Positions 42,571 through 50,777 of a DNA stretch of 64,000 nucleotides are shown piece by piece (within the stretch, counting starts at the first letter, position 1; every line of letters begins with the position of its first letter). The stretch is taken from contig JBHHZJ010000003.1 in assembly GCA_046758005.1 (NCBI GenBank), positions 1-64,000 on the forward strand, in the 5' to 3' direction. The DNA comes from JBHHZJ01 sp046758005 (lineage in GTDB: Bacteria > Pseudomonadota > Alphaproteobacteria > Kiloniellales > J153). Made by a program: the position numbers and the translations under genes. The notes beneath the pieces are model-generated. The model did not search any database. It had not been told where the DNA came from and was given only the letters and a program-made list of their open reading frames with translations.

Positions 42571-43298
42571 CGAGCGAGCCGGCGGTTCCGATCCTCGGCT
42601 ATTACGGCAAGGTGCCGACGCACGGCGACTTCATCCGCCGACGCCTGCCGCGGTCGTTCCTCGACCCGTGGGATCGGTGGTTGCAGCGCGCGATGGCCAG
42701 CAGCCGGGAGCGGTTGGCCGAGGCTTGGCTGGACCGCTATCTGACCGCGCCCATCTGGCGCTTCGCCCTTTCCCCGGAGGTGTGCGGCGATCGGTTGGCC
42801 GCGGGCGTACTCATGCCGAGCGTCGATTCGGTGGGCCGCTACTATCCGATGTCGATCGCGGTGGTACAGCCGCTCCCCGGCAATCTCTTCGCGCTTGCCG
42901 CGCGGGGTCAGGACTGGTTCGCACGCGCCGAGGAAACGGCGTTGTACTGCCTGGAAAACGGCTTTCTGCCGGCGGCGTTCGAGGAGCGGCTGGACGCGCT
43001 CGGCGCGCCGCCGGGGGGGCTTTGTGCGCCGGCGGCGCCGGCGGCCTCCCCGGCGCTCGATTCGGCGCGCGGGCTCGGCTGGAGGATCGAGGTCAACGCC
43101 CTCAGCCACCTGTCCACCGAGGTGTATCCCGGCCTGCTGGACGAGGTCCTCGGGGCCAGGTTCGCCCCCTACAGCCTTTGGTGGACCGCGGGCTCCAGCG
43201 AAATCTCGCCGCGACTCCTGGTTTACGGGGGCCTGCCGCCGGCAGACGACTTCTCTTGGTTCCTGGCTGGCGACGGCGCCGATGACGACTCGGAGTAG
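42552..43298 (+). CDS. tagF: T6SS accessory regulator TagF
   Basis: Cytosolic TagF (DUF2094) protein of 248 residues. The motif ILGYYGKVPTHGDFIRRRLP near the N-terminus is diagnostic; LMPSVDSVGRYYPMSIAVV and SLWWTAG are other family blocks. In Pseudomonas and Agrobacterium TagF represses T6SS post-translationally by acting on the FHA protein, independently of the kinase. With kinase, phosphatase and TagH present here, both control routes exist. In some bacteria TagF is fused to PppA; here they are separate. The gene starts inside the tssM end. Confidence 0.92.
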   Translation: MPGEAVASEPAVPILGYYGKVPTHGDFIRRRLPRSFLDPWDRWLQRAMASSRERLAEAWLDRYLTAPIWRFALSPEVCGDRLAAGVLMPSVDSVGRYYPMSIAVVQPLPGNLFALAARGQDWFARAEETALYCLENGFLPAAFEERLDALGAPPGGLCAPAAPAASPALDSARGLGWRIEVNALSHLSTEVYPGLLDEVLGARFAPYSLWWTAGSSEISPRLLVYGGLPPADDFSWFLAGDGADDDSE

Positions 43299-43365
43299 GC
43301 CGCGAGGGGTTGCTATGATCTGTCCGGTATCGCGGATGCGGACCAAGAAGCGAACGGGTTGAGGC

Positions 43366-45009
43366 GTGGCGCGAATAGCTGAACACATCCCCGAGCTCGG
43401 CCTGAGGCCGGTGAGCGCGGAGGCGCCCGCCGGGGCCTCGGCGCGCTACGAGCCCGAGTTCGAGCGGCTCGAGGGCGAGATCGCGAAGCTGGAGGCCGTG
43501 AACGGCCAGCCGGTCGATTGGCGGGTCGTGGTCGATCAGGGGGTCGCGATCCTGCAGGGCAAGTCCAAGGACTTTCTGGTCGCCAGCTTCCTCAGTCGCG
43601 GGCTGTTCGAGCTGTACGGCTACGAAGGTCTGCAGGCCGGCTTGAAGATCATGCGGGATATGACCGGCCAGTACTGGGACACCCTCTTTCCCGAGCTCAA
43701 GCGGCCCCGCGCGCGCGCCGCCGCCGCGACCTGGATGGCCGAGAAATTGGCGCTCGCCGTGCCGCGCAGTCCTGCGACGCCCGCGGACAAGGAGCCGATC
43801 GGGGCCAGCCTCGGCCTCCTGGACGAGCTCGAGAAGGTGCTGGACGAGCGCCTGGCGGACAGGTCGCCGAGTTTCGCCGACCTGCGACGGGCCCTGCGCG
43901 GCCACAACGAGGCGTTGGCCCAGATGGCCCCCGCCCCGGGACCGGACGCCGCCGCGCCGCCGAGCGCGGCGCAGCCCGGCCCCGCCGCCGCGCCGGCGCC
44001 GCAGGCTGCGGCGGCGGAAGCATCGGCAGCCGCCGCGCCCGCCCCGGCGGCGGTCGCGCCCGGCGAGATCGCCTCCGACCAGGACATGCGGAAGGCCGTC
44101 CGCGCCTGCAAGGACCTCGTGCGCAAGGTCGCGCACTACAGGCGCGGCAAGGACCCTGCGGACGCGACGGCGTATCGATTATTGCGTCAAGGCGTGTGGA
44201 TGGACATCGAGCGGGCGCCGCCGAACCGGGACGGGGTCACCGAGATCCGCGCGATGGCGGCGGAACGTCTCAATCTGTTCAAGGACCTGGAACAGGCCGG
44301 CCAGCACGTTGAACTGATCCACGAGGTCGAGACGAGCTTCGCCCGGGCGCCCTTCTGGCTGGACGCGCATCGCCTGAGCGTCTCGGCGCTCGAGGCCCTG
44401 GGCCACGCCGAGGCGCGAAAGGCCGTGATCGAGAGCCTGGGCGGTTTCCTGCGCCGCCTGCCCGGGCTACTCGACCTGCGCTTCGCCGATGAGTCGCCGT
44501 TTGCCGACGACGTAACCGGCCTGTGGGTGCAAAACGAAGTGCTGTCCGGTACCGGCGATGAGCCGGCGGCGGCGGCCGCGGCCCCGGCCGCCGTTGACGC
44601 GGCCGGCGCGGCGCCCTGGCTGGACGCCGCCAAGGAGGCCCGACGGGTCGCCTCGAAGGGAAAGATCGAGAAGGCGCTTGAACTGTTCCAAGACGGCCGC
44701 AAACGGGCGGAATCGGGGCGTGAGCGCTTCATGTGGACGTTCCAGCAGGCGCGCTTTTGCCAAAGCGTCGGGCGCTTGGACCTGGCGGTGCCGCAGCTGG
44801 AATATCTGGACGAGGAGGGCGAGCGTTTCCGGCTCGAGGAATGGGAACCGGGTCTCAGCCTCGAAATTGCGCGATCCTTATTGATATGTTACACGAATCA
44901 ATCATCTAGGGACAAATCCGCGCCCGAGCGGACGGCCCGCCTCCAGCGGTTGCAGGCGCGGATCATCCGTCTGGACATTCTCTCGGCAATCGACATGACC
45001 AAGAAATAA
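43366..45009 (+). CDS. tssA: T6SS assembly protein TssA
   Basis: Sheath-assembly cap/primer of 547 residues. The N-terminal ImpA domain (about 25-140) contains DWRVVVDQGVAILQGKSKDF and YWDTLFPELKRPRARAAAATW. An Ala/Pro-rich linker (about 190-235) follows, and the C-terminal half carries the VasJ-type region ending LQRLQARIIRLDILSAIDM. The start is a GTG at 43366. The gene end and the following 60 bp are AT-rich relative to surroundings. Confidence 0.9.
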   Translation: MARIAEHIPELGLRPVSAEAPAGASARYEPEFERLEGEIAKLEAVNGQPVDWRVVVDQGVAILQGKSKDFLVASFLSRGLFELYGYEGLQAGLKIMRDMTGQYWDTLFPELKRPRARAAAATWMAEKLALAVPRSPATPADKEPIGASLGLLDELEKVLDERLADRSPSFADLRRALRGHNEALAQMAPAPGPDAAAPPSAAQPGPAAAPAPQAAAAEASAAAAPAPAAVAPGEIASDQDMRKAVRACKDLVRKVAHYRRGKDPADATAYRLLRQGVWMDIERAPPNRDGVTEIRAMAAERLNLFKDLEQAGQHVELIHEVETSFARAPFWLDAHRLSVSALEALGHAEARKAVIESLGGFLRRLPGLLDLRFADESPFADDVTGLWVQNEVLSGTGDEPAAAAAAPAAVDAAGAAPWLDAAKEARRVASKGKIEKALELFQDGRKRAESGRERFMWTFQQARFCQSVGRLDLAVPQLEYLDEEGERFRLEEWEPGLSLEIARSLLICYTNQSSRDKSAPERTARLQRLQARIIRLDILSAIDMTKK

Positions 45010-45076
45010 AGAGACTTCGCCACGCGCAGGTTATTTGATATAGTATTCGGTCAACAAGTGGGGTGAAAACGAAGCC

Positions 45077-45574
45077 ATGGCTAAAGAAGGATCAGTGGCT
45101 CCAAAAGAGCGAATTAATATTGTCTATAAACCTGCAACGGGCGACGCAAAAGAGGAAGTCGAACTGCCGCTCAAGTTGATGCTGATAGGCGACTACACGT
45201 TGGGCGAGGACGGACGTCCGCTCGACGAGCGCAAGCCCGTCAACATCGACAAGGACAACTTCGAAGAGGTGATGCGCCAGCACGACCTTTCGCTCGACGT
45301 CAACGTGGCGAACCGGCTTTCGGGCGAGGAAAACGAGGAGCTGGCGGTCAGCCTGAAGTTCAGCGGCCTCAAGGACTTTGCCCCGGAGTCGATCGTGCGC
45401 CAGGTGCCGGAGCTGAACAGGTTGCTCGAATTGCGCGAGGCGCTGACGGCGCTCAAGGGCCCGCTCGGCAACATACCGGCGTTCAGGAAGATGATCGAGG
45501 CCGCCCTGGCCGAACAGGGGACCCGGGAGCGGCTTCTGAAGGAATTGGGTGTCGAGGGAGAAGGCGAATCGTAA
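45077..45574 (+). CDS. tssB: T6SS sheath small subunit TssB
   Basis: Forms the contractile sheath with TssC. The 165 residues contain INIVYKPATGDAKEEVELPL and LMLIGDYT, NIDKDNFEEVMRQHDLSLDV, and the C-terminal LLELREALTALKGPLGNIPA that packs into TssC. The length is usual. The codons at its 5' end are less GC-rich than its neighbours, which may ease initiation. A possible -10 (TATAGT) lies about 40 bp upstream, without a clear -35. Confidence 0.96.
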   Translation: MAKEGSVAPKERINIVYKPATGDAKEEVELPLKLMLIGDYTLGEDGRPLDERKPVNIDKDNFEEVMRQHDLSLDVNVANRLSGEENEELAVSLKFSGLKDFAPESIVRQVPELNRLLELREALTALKGPLGNIPAFRKMIEAALAEQGTRERLLKELGVEGEGES

Positions 45575-45692
45575 CGGCGGCGCCCGGCTATCCGTGCGGT
45601 GGGGGCCCGCCGACGGTCAGTCGACACGTTGAGGTGCAAACGTCGCGCCCCGCAAGCGGGCTGGCGACGCGGAATCGATGAGGAAGTGTGGT

Positions 45693-47180
45693 ATGGCCGA
45701 CCCTGACAAGTCCATGCAGCCCGAAGGCGCGGTCCTCGAGGAAGCCGAGAGTTCCCTGCTCGATCAGATCATGCACGAGACCAAGCTGAAGCCTTCCGAC
45801 GAAGGCTACGGCGTGGCCAAGAAGGGCGTCGAGACCTTCATCGCCGAGATGCTGGCCCCCAAGCGGGGCGAGCGGAAGATCGACAAGAGCCTCGTCGACG
45901 GCATGATCGCCGAGATCGACAAGAAGCTGAGCGTCCAGGTCGACGAGATCCTGCACGACCGCAAGTTCCAGCAACTGGAGTCGGCGTGGCGCGGCTTGAA
46001 GTACGTGGTCGACAAGACGAACTTCCGGGAAAACATCAAACTGGAGATCCTCAACGTTTCCAAGGAGGACTTGCTCGAGGACTTCGAGGATTCCCCCGAG
46101 GTCGTGAAATCCGGTCTGTACCAACACGTCTATACCTCCGAATACGGACAGTTCGGCGGCCAGCCCGTCGCCGCGATCGTCGGCAACTACGATTTCGGGC
46201 CCGGCGCGCAGGACGTCAAGCTGATGCAGTACGTGGGCAGCGTCGCGGCCATGTCCCACGCCCCGTTCATCGCCGCCGCGGGGCCCCAGTTCTTCGGCCT
46301 GGACGATTTCCAGGGGCTCCCCAACCTGAAGGACCTCAAGTCGATCTTCGAGGGGCCGCAGTACGCCAAGTGGAAGTCGTTCCGGGAATCGGAGGACGCG
46401 CGCTACGTCGCCCTGACCATGCCGCGGTTCCTCCTGCGGCTGCCCTACGGCGAGGACTCCAACCCGGTCAAGGCGTTCAACTACGAGGAGAACGTCAAGA
46501 ACAATCACGCGGACTACCTGTGGGGCAACACATCCTTCACCTTCGCCGCGCGCCTGACGGACAGTTTCGCGAAGTACCGCTGGTGCCCCAACATCATCGG
46601 CCCGCAAAGCGGCGGCGCGGTCGAGGACCTGCCGCTCCACCACTTCGAGTCGATGGGCGACATCGAGACCAAGATCCCCACCGAGGTCATGATCTCCGAC
46701 CGCCGCGAGTTCGAGTTGGCCGAGGAAGGCTTCATCGGCCTGACCATGCGCAAGGGCAGCGACAACGCGGCCTTCTTCTCCGCCAACTCGGTGCAGAAAC
46801 CGAAATACTTCGGGACCAGCAAGGAAGGAAAGGAGGCCGAGACCAACTACAAGCTCGGCACCCAGCTGCCGTACATGTTCATCATCAATCGCCTGGCCCA
46901 TTACGTAAAGGTGCTGCAGCGCGAGCAGATCGGCAGCTGGAAGGAGCGGGGCGATCTGGAGCGCGAGCTGAACACGTGGATCCGGCAGTACGTCGCCGAC
47001 CAGGAGAACCCGTCCGCCGAGGTTCGCAGCCGACGGCCCCTGCGTGCGGCTGAAATCAAGGTGTCGGATGTGGAGGGCGATCCCGGCTGGTACCGCGTGT
47101 CCATGTCGGTTCGCCCCCACTTCAAATACATGGGCGCCAGCTTCACCTTGTCGCTGGTGGGCAAGCTCGACAAGTCGTGA
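45693..47180 (+). CDS. tssC: T6SS sheath large subunit TssC
   Basis: Main sheath subunit of 495 residues. LESAWRGLKYVVDKTNF, SEYGQFGGQPVAAIVGNYDF, FGLDDFQGLPNLKDL and the C-terminal VEGDPGWYRVSMSVRPHFKY are diagnostic. I chose the ATG at 45693 (MADPDKSMQPEG) preceded by GAGGAAG. An ATG 15 bp earlier is possible. It follows tssB by 118 bp. Confidence 0.97.
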   Translation: MADPDKSMQPEGAVLEEAESSLLDQIMHETKLKPSDEGYGVAKKGVETFIAEMLAPKRGERKIDKSLVDGMIAEIDKKLSVQVDEILHDRKFQQLESAWRGLKYVVDKTNFRENIKLEILNVSKEDLLEDFEDSPEVVKSGLYQHVYTSEYGQFGGQPVAAIVGNYDFGPGAQDVKLMQYVGSVAAMSHAPFIAAAGPQFFGLDDFQGLPNLKDLKSIFEGPQYAKWKSFRESEDARYVALTMPRFLLRLPYGEDSNPVKAFNYEENVKNNHADYLWGNTSFTFAARLTDSFAKYRWCPNIIGPQSGGAVEDLPLHHFESMGDIETKIPTEVMISDRREFELAEEGFIGLTMRKGSDNAAFFSANSVQKPKYFGTSKEGKEAETNYKLGTQLPYMFIINRLAHYVKVLQREQIGSWKERGDLERELNTWIRQYVADQENPSAEVRSRRPLRAAEIKVSDVEGDPGWYRVSMSVRPHFKYMGASFTLSLVGKLDKS

Positions 47181-47313
47181 GCCGCGGGGCGGCCGTCGTT
47201 CGCCGTCCCGGCGCCGGCGCTCCGCGCCGCATCCGCTGTGCCGCATGCCCGGGCGCGCGGTCTTCGGCCCGGCGCGCCGAGTGCATCGGCGGTTAGAGGA
47301 GATCGCACCTTTC

Positions 47314-47727
47314 ATGACCTTCGAGCGGTCCCTGTTGGAGCGGATCGGCGACCCCGACGAGGACGGGCGCCGTCTGCACGTCGACCCGGCCCGGCTGGCC
47401 GAGTCGGTGGCGCGGCACCTCACGCGGATGCTCAACGTGCGCCAGGGCAGCGTGATCACCCTGCCCGATTACGGCATGCCCGATTTCAACGACCTCTTCG
47501 TCCGGTTTCCGGACGGGCTCAACGCGATCCGGCGCGCGATCAAGGACTCGGTCGAGAAATACGAGCCCCGGCTGCGCCGCGTGGCGGTCCAGTACGTCCT
47601 CGACGAGGAGGATCCCTTGAATCTCAGGTTCAAGATCACGGCCCGTCTGGTGATTGGCGACCGTGCGGAGCCGGTGGCGTTCGAGACCTTGATCGGCGAT
47701 TCCGGGCGGGTGCAGGTGCGGAGCTGA
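47314..47727 (+). CDS. tssE: T6SS baseplate subunit TssE
   Basis: Gp25-like baseplate wedge protein, 137 residues. SLLERIGDPDEDGRR at the N-terminus and LTRMLNVRQGSVITLPDYG plus GMPDFNDL in the middle are the lysozyme-like gp25 signature. The start is an ATG with GAGGAGA upstream; the gap to tssF is 5 bp. Confidence 0.94.
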   Translation: MTFERSLLERIGDPDEDGRRLHVDPARLAESVARHLTRMLNVRQGSVITLPDYGMPDFNDLFVRFPDGLNAIRRAIKDSVEKYEPRLRRVAVQYVLDEEDPLNLRFKITARLVIGDRAEPVAFETLIGDSGRVQVRS

Positions 47728-47732
47728 GGGCC

Positions 47733-49499
47733 ATGTCCTTCAACAAGTACTTCCAGGACGAGCTGGCCTATCTGCGGGAGCTGGGGCGCGAATTCTCCGA
47801 CGCCAACCCCAAGCTCGCCCCGTTTCTCGCCGACAGCGGCAACGATCCCGACGTGGAGCGCCTGCTCGAGGGCTTCGCCTTCCTCGCCGGGCGCATCCGC
47901 CAGAAGCTCGAGGACGAGCTCCCGGAACTGACGCACAGCCTGATCACCCTGCTCTGGCCCCATTTCCTGCGGCCGGTGCCGTCCATGTCGATCCTGGAGT
48001 TCCAGCCGATCCCGAGCGCCATGTCCGGCACCGCGGTCATCAAGAAGGGCGTGGAGGTCGACTCGGTCCCCGTGGAGGACACCGCGTGCCGGTTCCGCAC
48101 CTGTTACGACGTCGATCTCCATCCCTTGAGCCTGGTCAAGGCGGACTTGCAACGCACGGCCGCCGCCTCGGTCCTGCGGCTCGGGTTCGCCTTGGAACCC
48201 GGCGCCTCGCTCGACCGGCTCGGGCTGAAGTCCCTGCGCCTCTACCTGCACGGCGACCCGAGCCTCAGCAAGAGCCTCTATCTGTGGCTGTCGCGCCACC
48301 TGGAAAAGGTCACGGTGAGCGCGGGTGGCGGGCCCGGCGACGAGAACGCCTTCACCCTGCCGCCGGACCTGGTGCGCCCGGTGGGCTTCGCCGAGGACGA
48401 GGGGCTGCTGCCTTACCCGCCCAACGCGTTCGTCGCGTACCGGCTGCTCCAGGAGTATTTCAACCTTCCGGAGAAGTTTCTGTTTCTCGACATCGAGGGG
48501 CTGCGGCCGCTCGCCCGGTTCAAGATGGCCGATCGTTTCGAACTGGCCTTCGAATTCTCCCGTCCCTTAGAGGATCAGGTCCGGCCCAAGAAGGACACCT
48601 TCCGCCTTTATTGCACGCCCATCGTCAACCTGTTCGTTCGCGACGCGGACCCGATCCGCGTCGACCAAACCAAGGCGGAGTACCGGGTCCGGCCGTCGGG
48701 CAAGGAACCGAGCCACTACGAGACGTACTCCATCGACCAGGTCGAAGGGTGGGTCCAAGGCACGGGCAAGCGCCGCGTCTACAAGGCCTTCGAATCGTTC
48801 GAGCATGTCCGGGAGGCAGGGACGCCCGCCGGCGGGATCTTCTACCGGAGCCGGGTCTATCCGGCGGTCGTCGGCCGCAGCCTGGAGACTTATGTCTCCT
48901 TCGTCACCGCCGGGGACAGCCGCACGATGCCGCCGACCGAGACGATCTCGATCCAGCTCACCTGCACCAACCGCAACCTGGCGGAAAAGCTGCGCGCGGG
49001 GGAAATCGCCACGCCCACGGGCACCTCGCCCGAGTTCGCCCGGTTCCGCAACGTGATCCCGGCGCGCCCGTCGGTCATACCGCCGCTCGATAGCGGCCTG
49101 CACTGGCAGCTCATCTCCAACATGTCGCTCAATTACGTGTCGCTGGTGCGCATCGAGGCCTTGCGCACCGTGCTCTCGGCCTACGACTTCCGCGCCAAGT
49201 ACGACCGCAAGGCCGAGCGGGAGAGCCGCTTGCGCCTGGAAGGGCTGGTCGGCGTGCACACAGAGCCGGTCGATCTCCTGCGCGCCGGCCTGCCGGTCCG
49301 GGGCCTGCGCACGCACATGGAGATGCGCGAGAGCAACTTTGCCGGGGAAGGGGACATGTACCTGTTCGCGTCCGTGCTCAACGAGTTCCTTTCCCTGTTC
49401 GCCAGCATCAACTCCTTCCATCAGCTCATCGTGACGGGGGTCGAACACGGAGAGGTCTATAGATGGCCGGCGAAGAGCGGACAGCAGCTACTCCTCTGA
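47733..49499 (+). CDS. tssF: T6SS baseplate subunit TssF
   Basis: Baseplate wedge component of 588 residues. It opens FNKYFQDELAYLRELGREFS and contains LEGFAFLAGRIRQKLEDELP, LLWPHFLRPVPSMSILEF and FLFLDIEGL, all conserved TssF blocks. It overlaps tssG by 37 bp, consistent with coupled production of the TssF-TssG pair. Confidence 0.96.
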   Translation: MSFNKYFQDELAYLRELGREFSDANPKLAPFLADSGNDPDVERLLEGFAFLAGRIRQKLEDELPELTHSLITLLWPHFLRPVPSMSILEFQPIPSAMSGTAVIKKGVEVDSVPVEDTACRFRTCYDVDLHPLSLVKADLQRTAAASVLRLGFALEPGASLDRLGLKSLRLYLHGDPSLSKSLYLWLSRHLEKVTVSAGGGPGDENAFTLPPDLVRPVGFAEDEGLLPYPPNAFVAYRLLQEYFNLPEKFLFLDIEGLRPLARFKMADRFELAFEFSRPLEDQVRPKKDTFRLYCTPIVNLFVRDADPIRVDQTKAEYRVRPSGKEPSHYETYSIDQVEGWVQGTGKRRVYKAFESFEHVREAGTPAGGIFYRSRVYPAVVGRSLETYVSFVTAGDSRTMPPTETISIQLTCTNRNLAEKLRAGEIATPTGTSPEFARFRNVIPARPSVIPPLDSGLHWQLISNMSLNYVSLVRIEALRTVLSAYDFRAKYDRKAERESRLRLEGLVGVHTEPVDLLRAGLPVRGLRTHMEMRESNFAGEGDMYLFASVLNEFLSLFASINSFHQLIVTGVEHGEVYRWPAKSGQQLLL

Positions 49500-50548
49500 T
49501 CGGAGAGCTGCTGCGCAACACGCGGCAGTTCTCGTTCTTCCAGATCGTTCGGCTGCTGGAGAGCCACGAGTCCGGCTGCGTGCCGGTGGGCCACGACGGC
49601 CCGGGCGAGCATGAGGCCATCCGCTTCAGGCCCGACGCCGGACTCGGCTTCCCGAGCGCGGACGCGCAGTCGATCGAGCGCATCGGGCGGGACGACGGCG
49701 GTCCGTCGAAATACCGCCTGACGGTGAACTTCCTCGGCCTTTACGGCTCGGTCTCGCCGCTCCCGGTCTTCTACACCGAAGACATCATTGCGGGGAACGA
49801 GCAGGAGAGTAACCGGCGCGACTTCTTCGACCTGTTCCACCACCGCTACATCTCCTTCTTGTACAGGACCTGGGAGAAGTACCGCTACTACCTGCGCTAC
49901 CGGCCCGGCGCCGAGGACCGGTTCTCGCGGTGGATGTGCGGGTTGATCGGCGTGGCGGAGCCGCCCGGGGCCGGGCGGCCGCCGGTCGAGCGCCCCGAGC
50001 GGGTGTTGTCGAGCATCGGGCTGCTCCTGATGCACAGCCGCTCGGCGGCCACCCTCGAGAAACTCATCTCGCACTATTTCGACGGCCTGCCGCTGCGCAT
50101 CGAGCAGTTCGTCGCCCGCCAAGTCGTCATCGAGCCGGCGCAGCGAGCGCGCCTCGGGACGACTAACTGCACGCTCGGCCGGGATTGCACGATCGGCGAG
50201 CGCGTGCCCGACCTGAGCGGCAAATTCCGCATCCGTATCGGGCCCCTTGATTTCCCGACGTTCCGCAAATTCCTGCCCGACGGCGAGGGCTACGGGCTGC
50301 TCGCCGAGTTGCAGCCTTTCCTGCTCAAGGACCAGCTCGAGTACGACGTGGAGCTCGGCCTGTTCGGCGCGCAGGTGCCGCCCCTGGAGCTCGCCGCGGA
50401 CGGTCCGTGCCGCCTGGGGTGGTCGAGCTGGCTCGGCCACCATCCCGGCCGGGACAGCGCGGTCGTGCTGGCCGGACGATCCGCCGGGCACCCGGGCGGC
50501 GGCGCGGGCCGGTTTTTCGGCGCAACGCCGGGCGCGCAGGTGGTATGA
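49463..50548 (+). CDS. tssG: T6SS baseplate subunit TssG
   Basis: Baseplate partner of TssF, 361 residues. The segments TRQFSFFQIVRLLES, IRFRPDAGLGFPSADAQ, VNFLGLYGSVSPLPVFYTED, NRRDFFDLFHHRYISFLYR and FRIRIGPLDFPTFRKFLPDG are typical. The next 229 bp to tssH hold no gene I can support. Confidence 0.95.
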   Translation: MAGEERTAATPLIGELLRNTRQFSFFQIVRLLESHESGCVPVGHDGPGEHEAIRFRPDAGLGFPSADAQSIERIGRDDGGPSKYRLTVNFLGLYGSVSPLPVFYTEDIIAGNEQESNRRDFFDLFHHRYISFLYRTWEKYRYYLRYRPGAEDRFSRWMCGLIGVAEPPGAGRPPVERPERVLSSIGLLLMHSRSAATLEKLISHYFDGLPLRIEQFVARQVVIEPAQRARLGTTNCTLGRDCTIGERVPDLSGKFRIRIGPLDFPTFRKFLPDGEGYGLLAELQPFLLKDQLEYDVELGLFGAQVPPLELAADGPCRLGWSSWLGHHPGRDSAVVLAGRSAGHPGGGAGRFFGATPGAQVV

Positions 50549-50777
50549 TGCGTGGACAAAGACGAAGGGACAGGGGGGCCGGCGACCGCGCCCAGCGCCC
50601 GTCCGGCATCCGGGCCGCCGGGCGGCGACGGGCGGACGCATTCGGCCGAACCACAAGTCGTGAGCGGACACCGGGCCGGGCCGCAGGATGCCGGCGCGGT
50701 CGCCCGTGGGATTTGATCGCGGTGTCCGAGTTAGGCCACGACCCCGACCCAATGATGATACTGCAGGAGGCGGCACG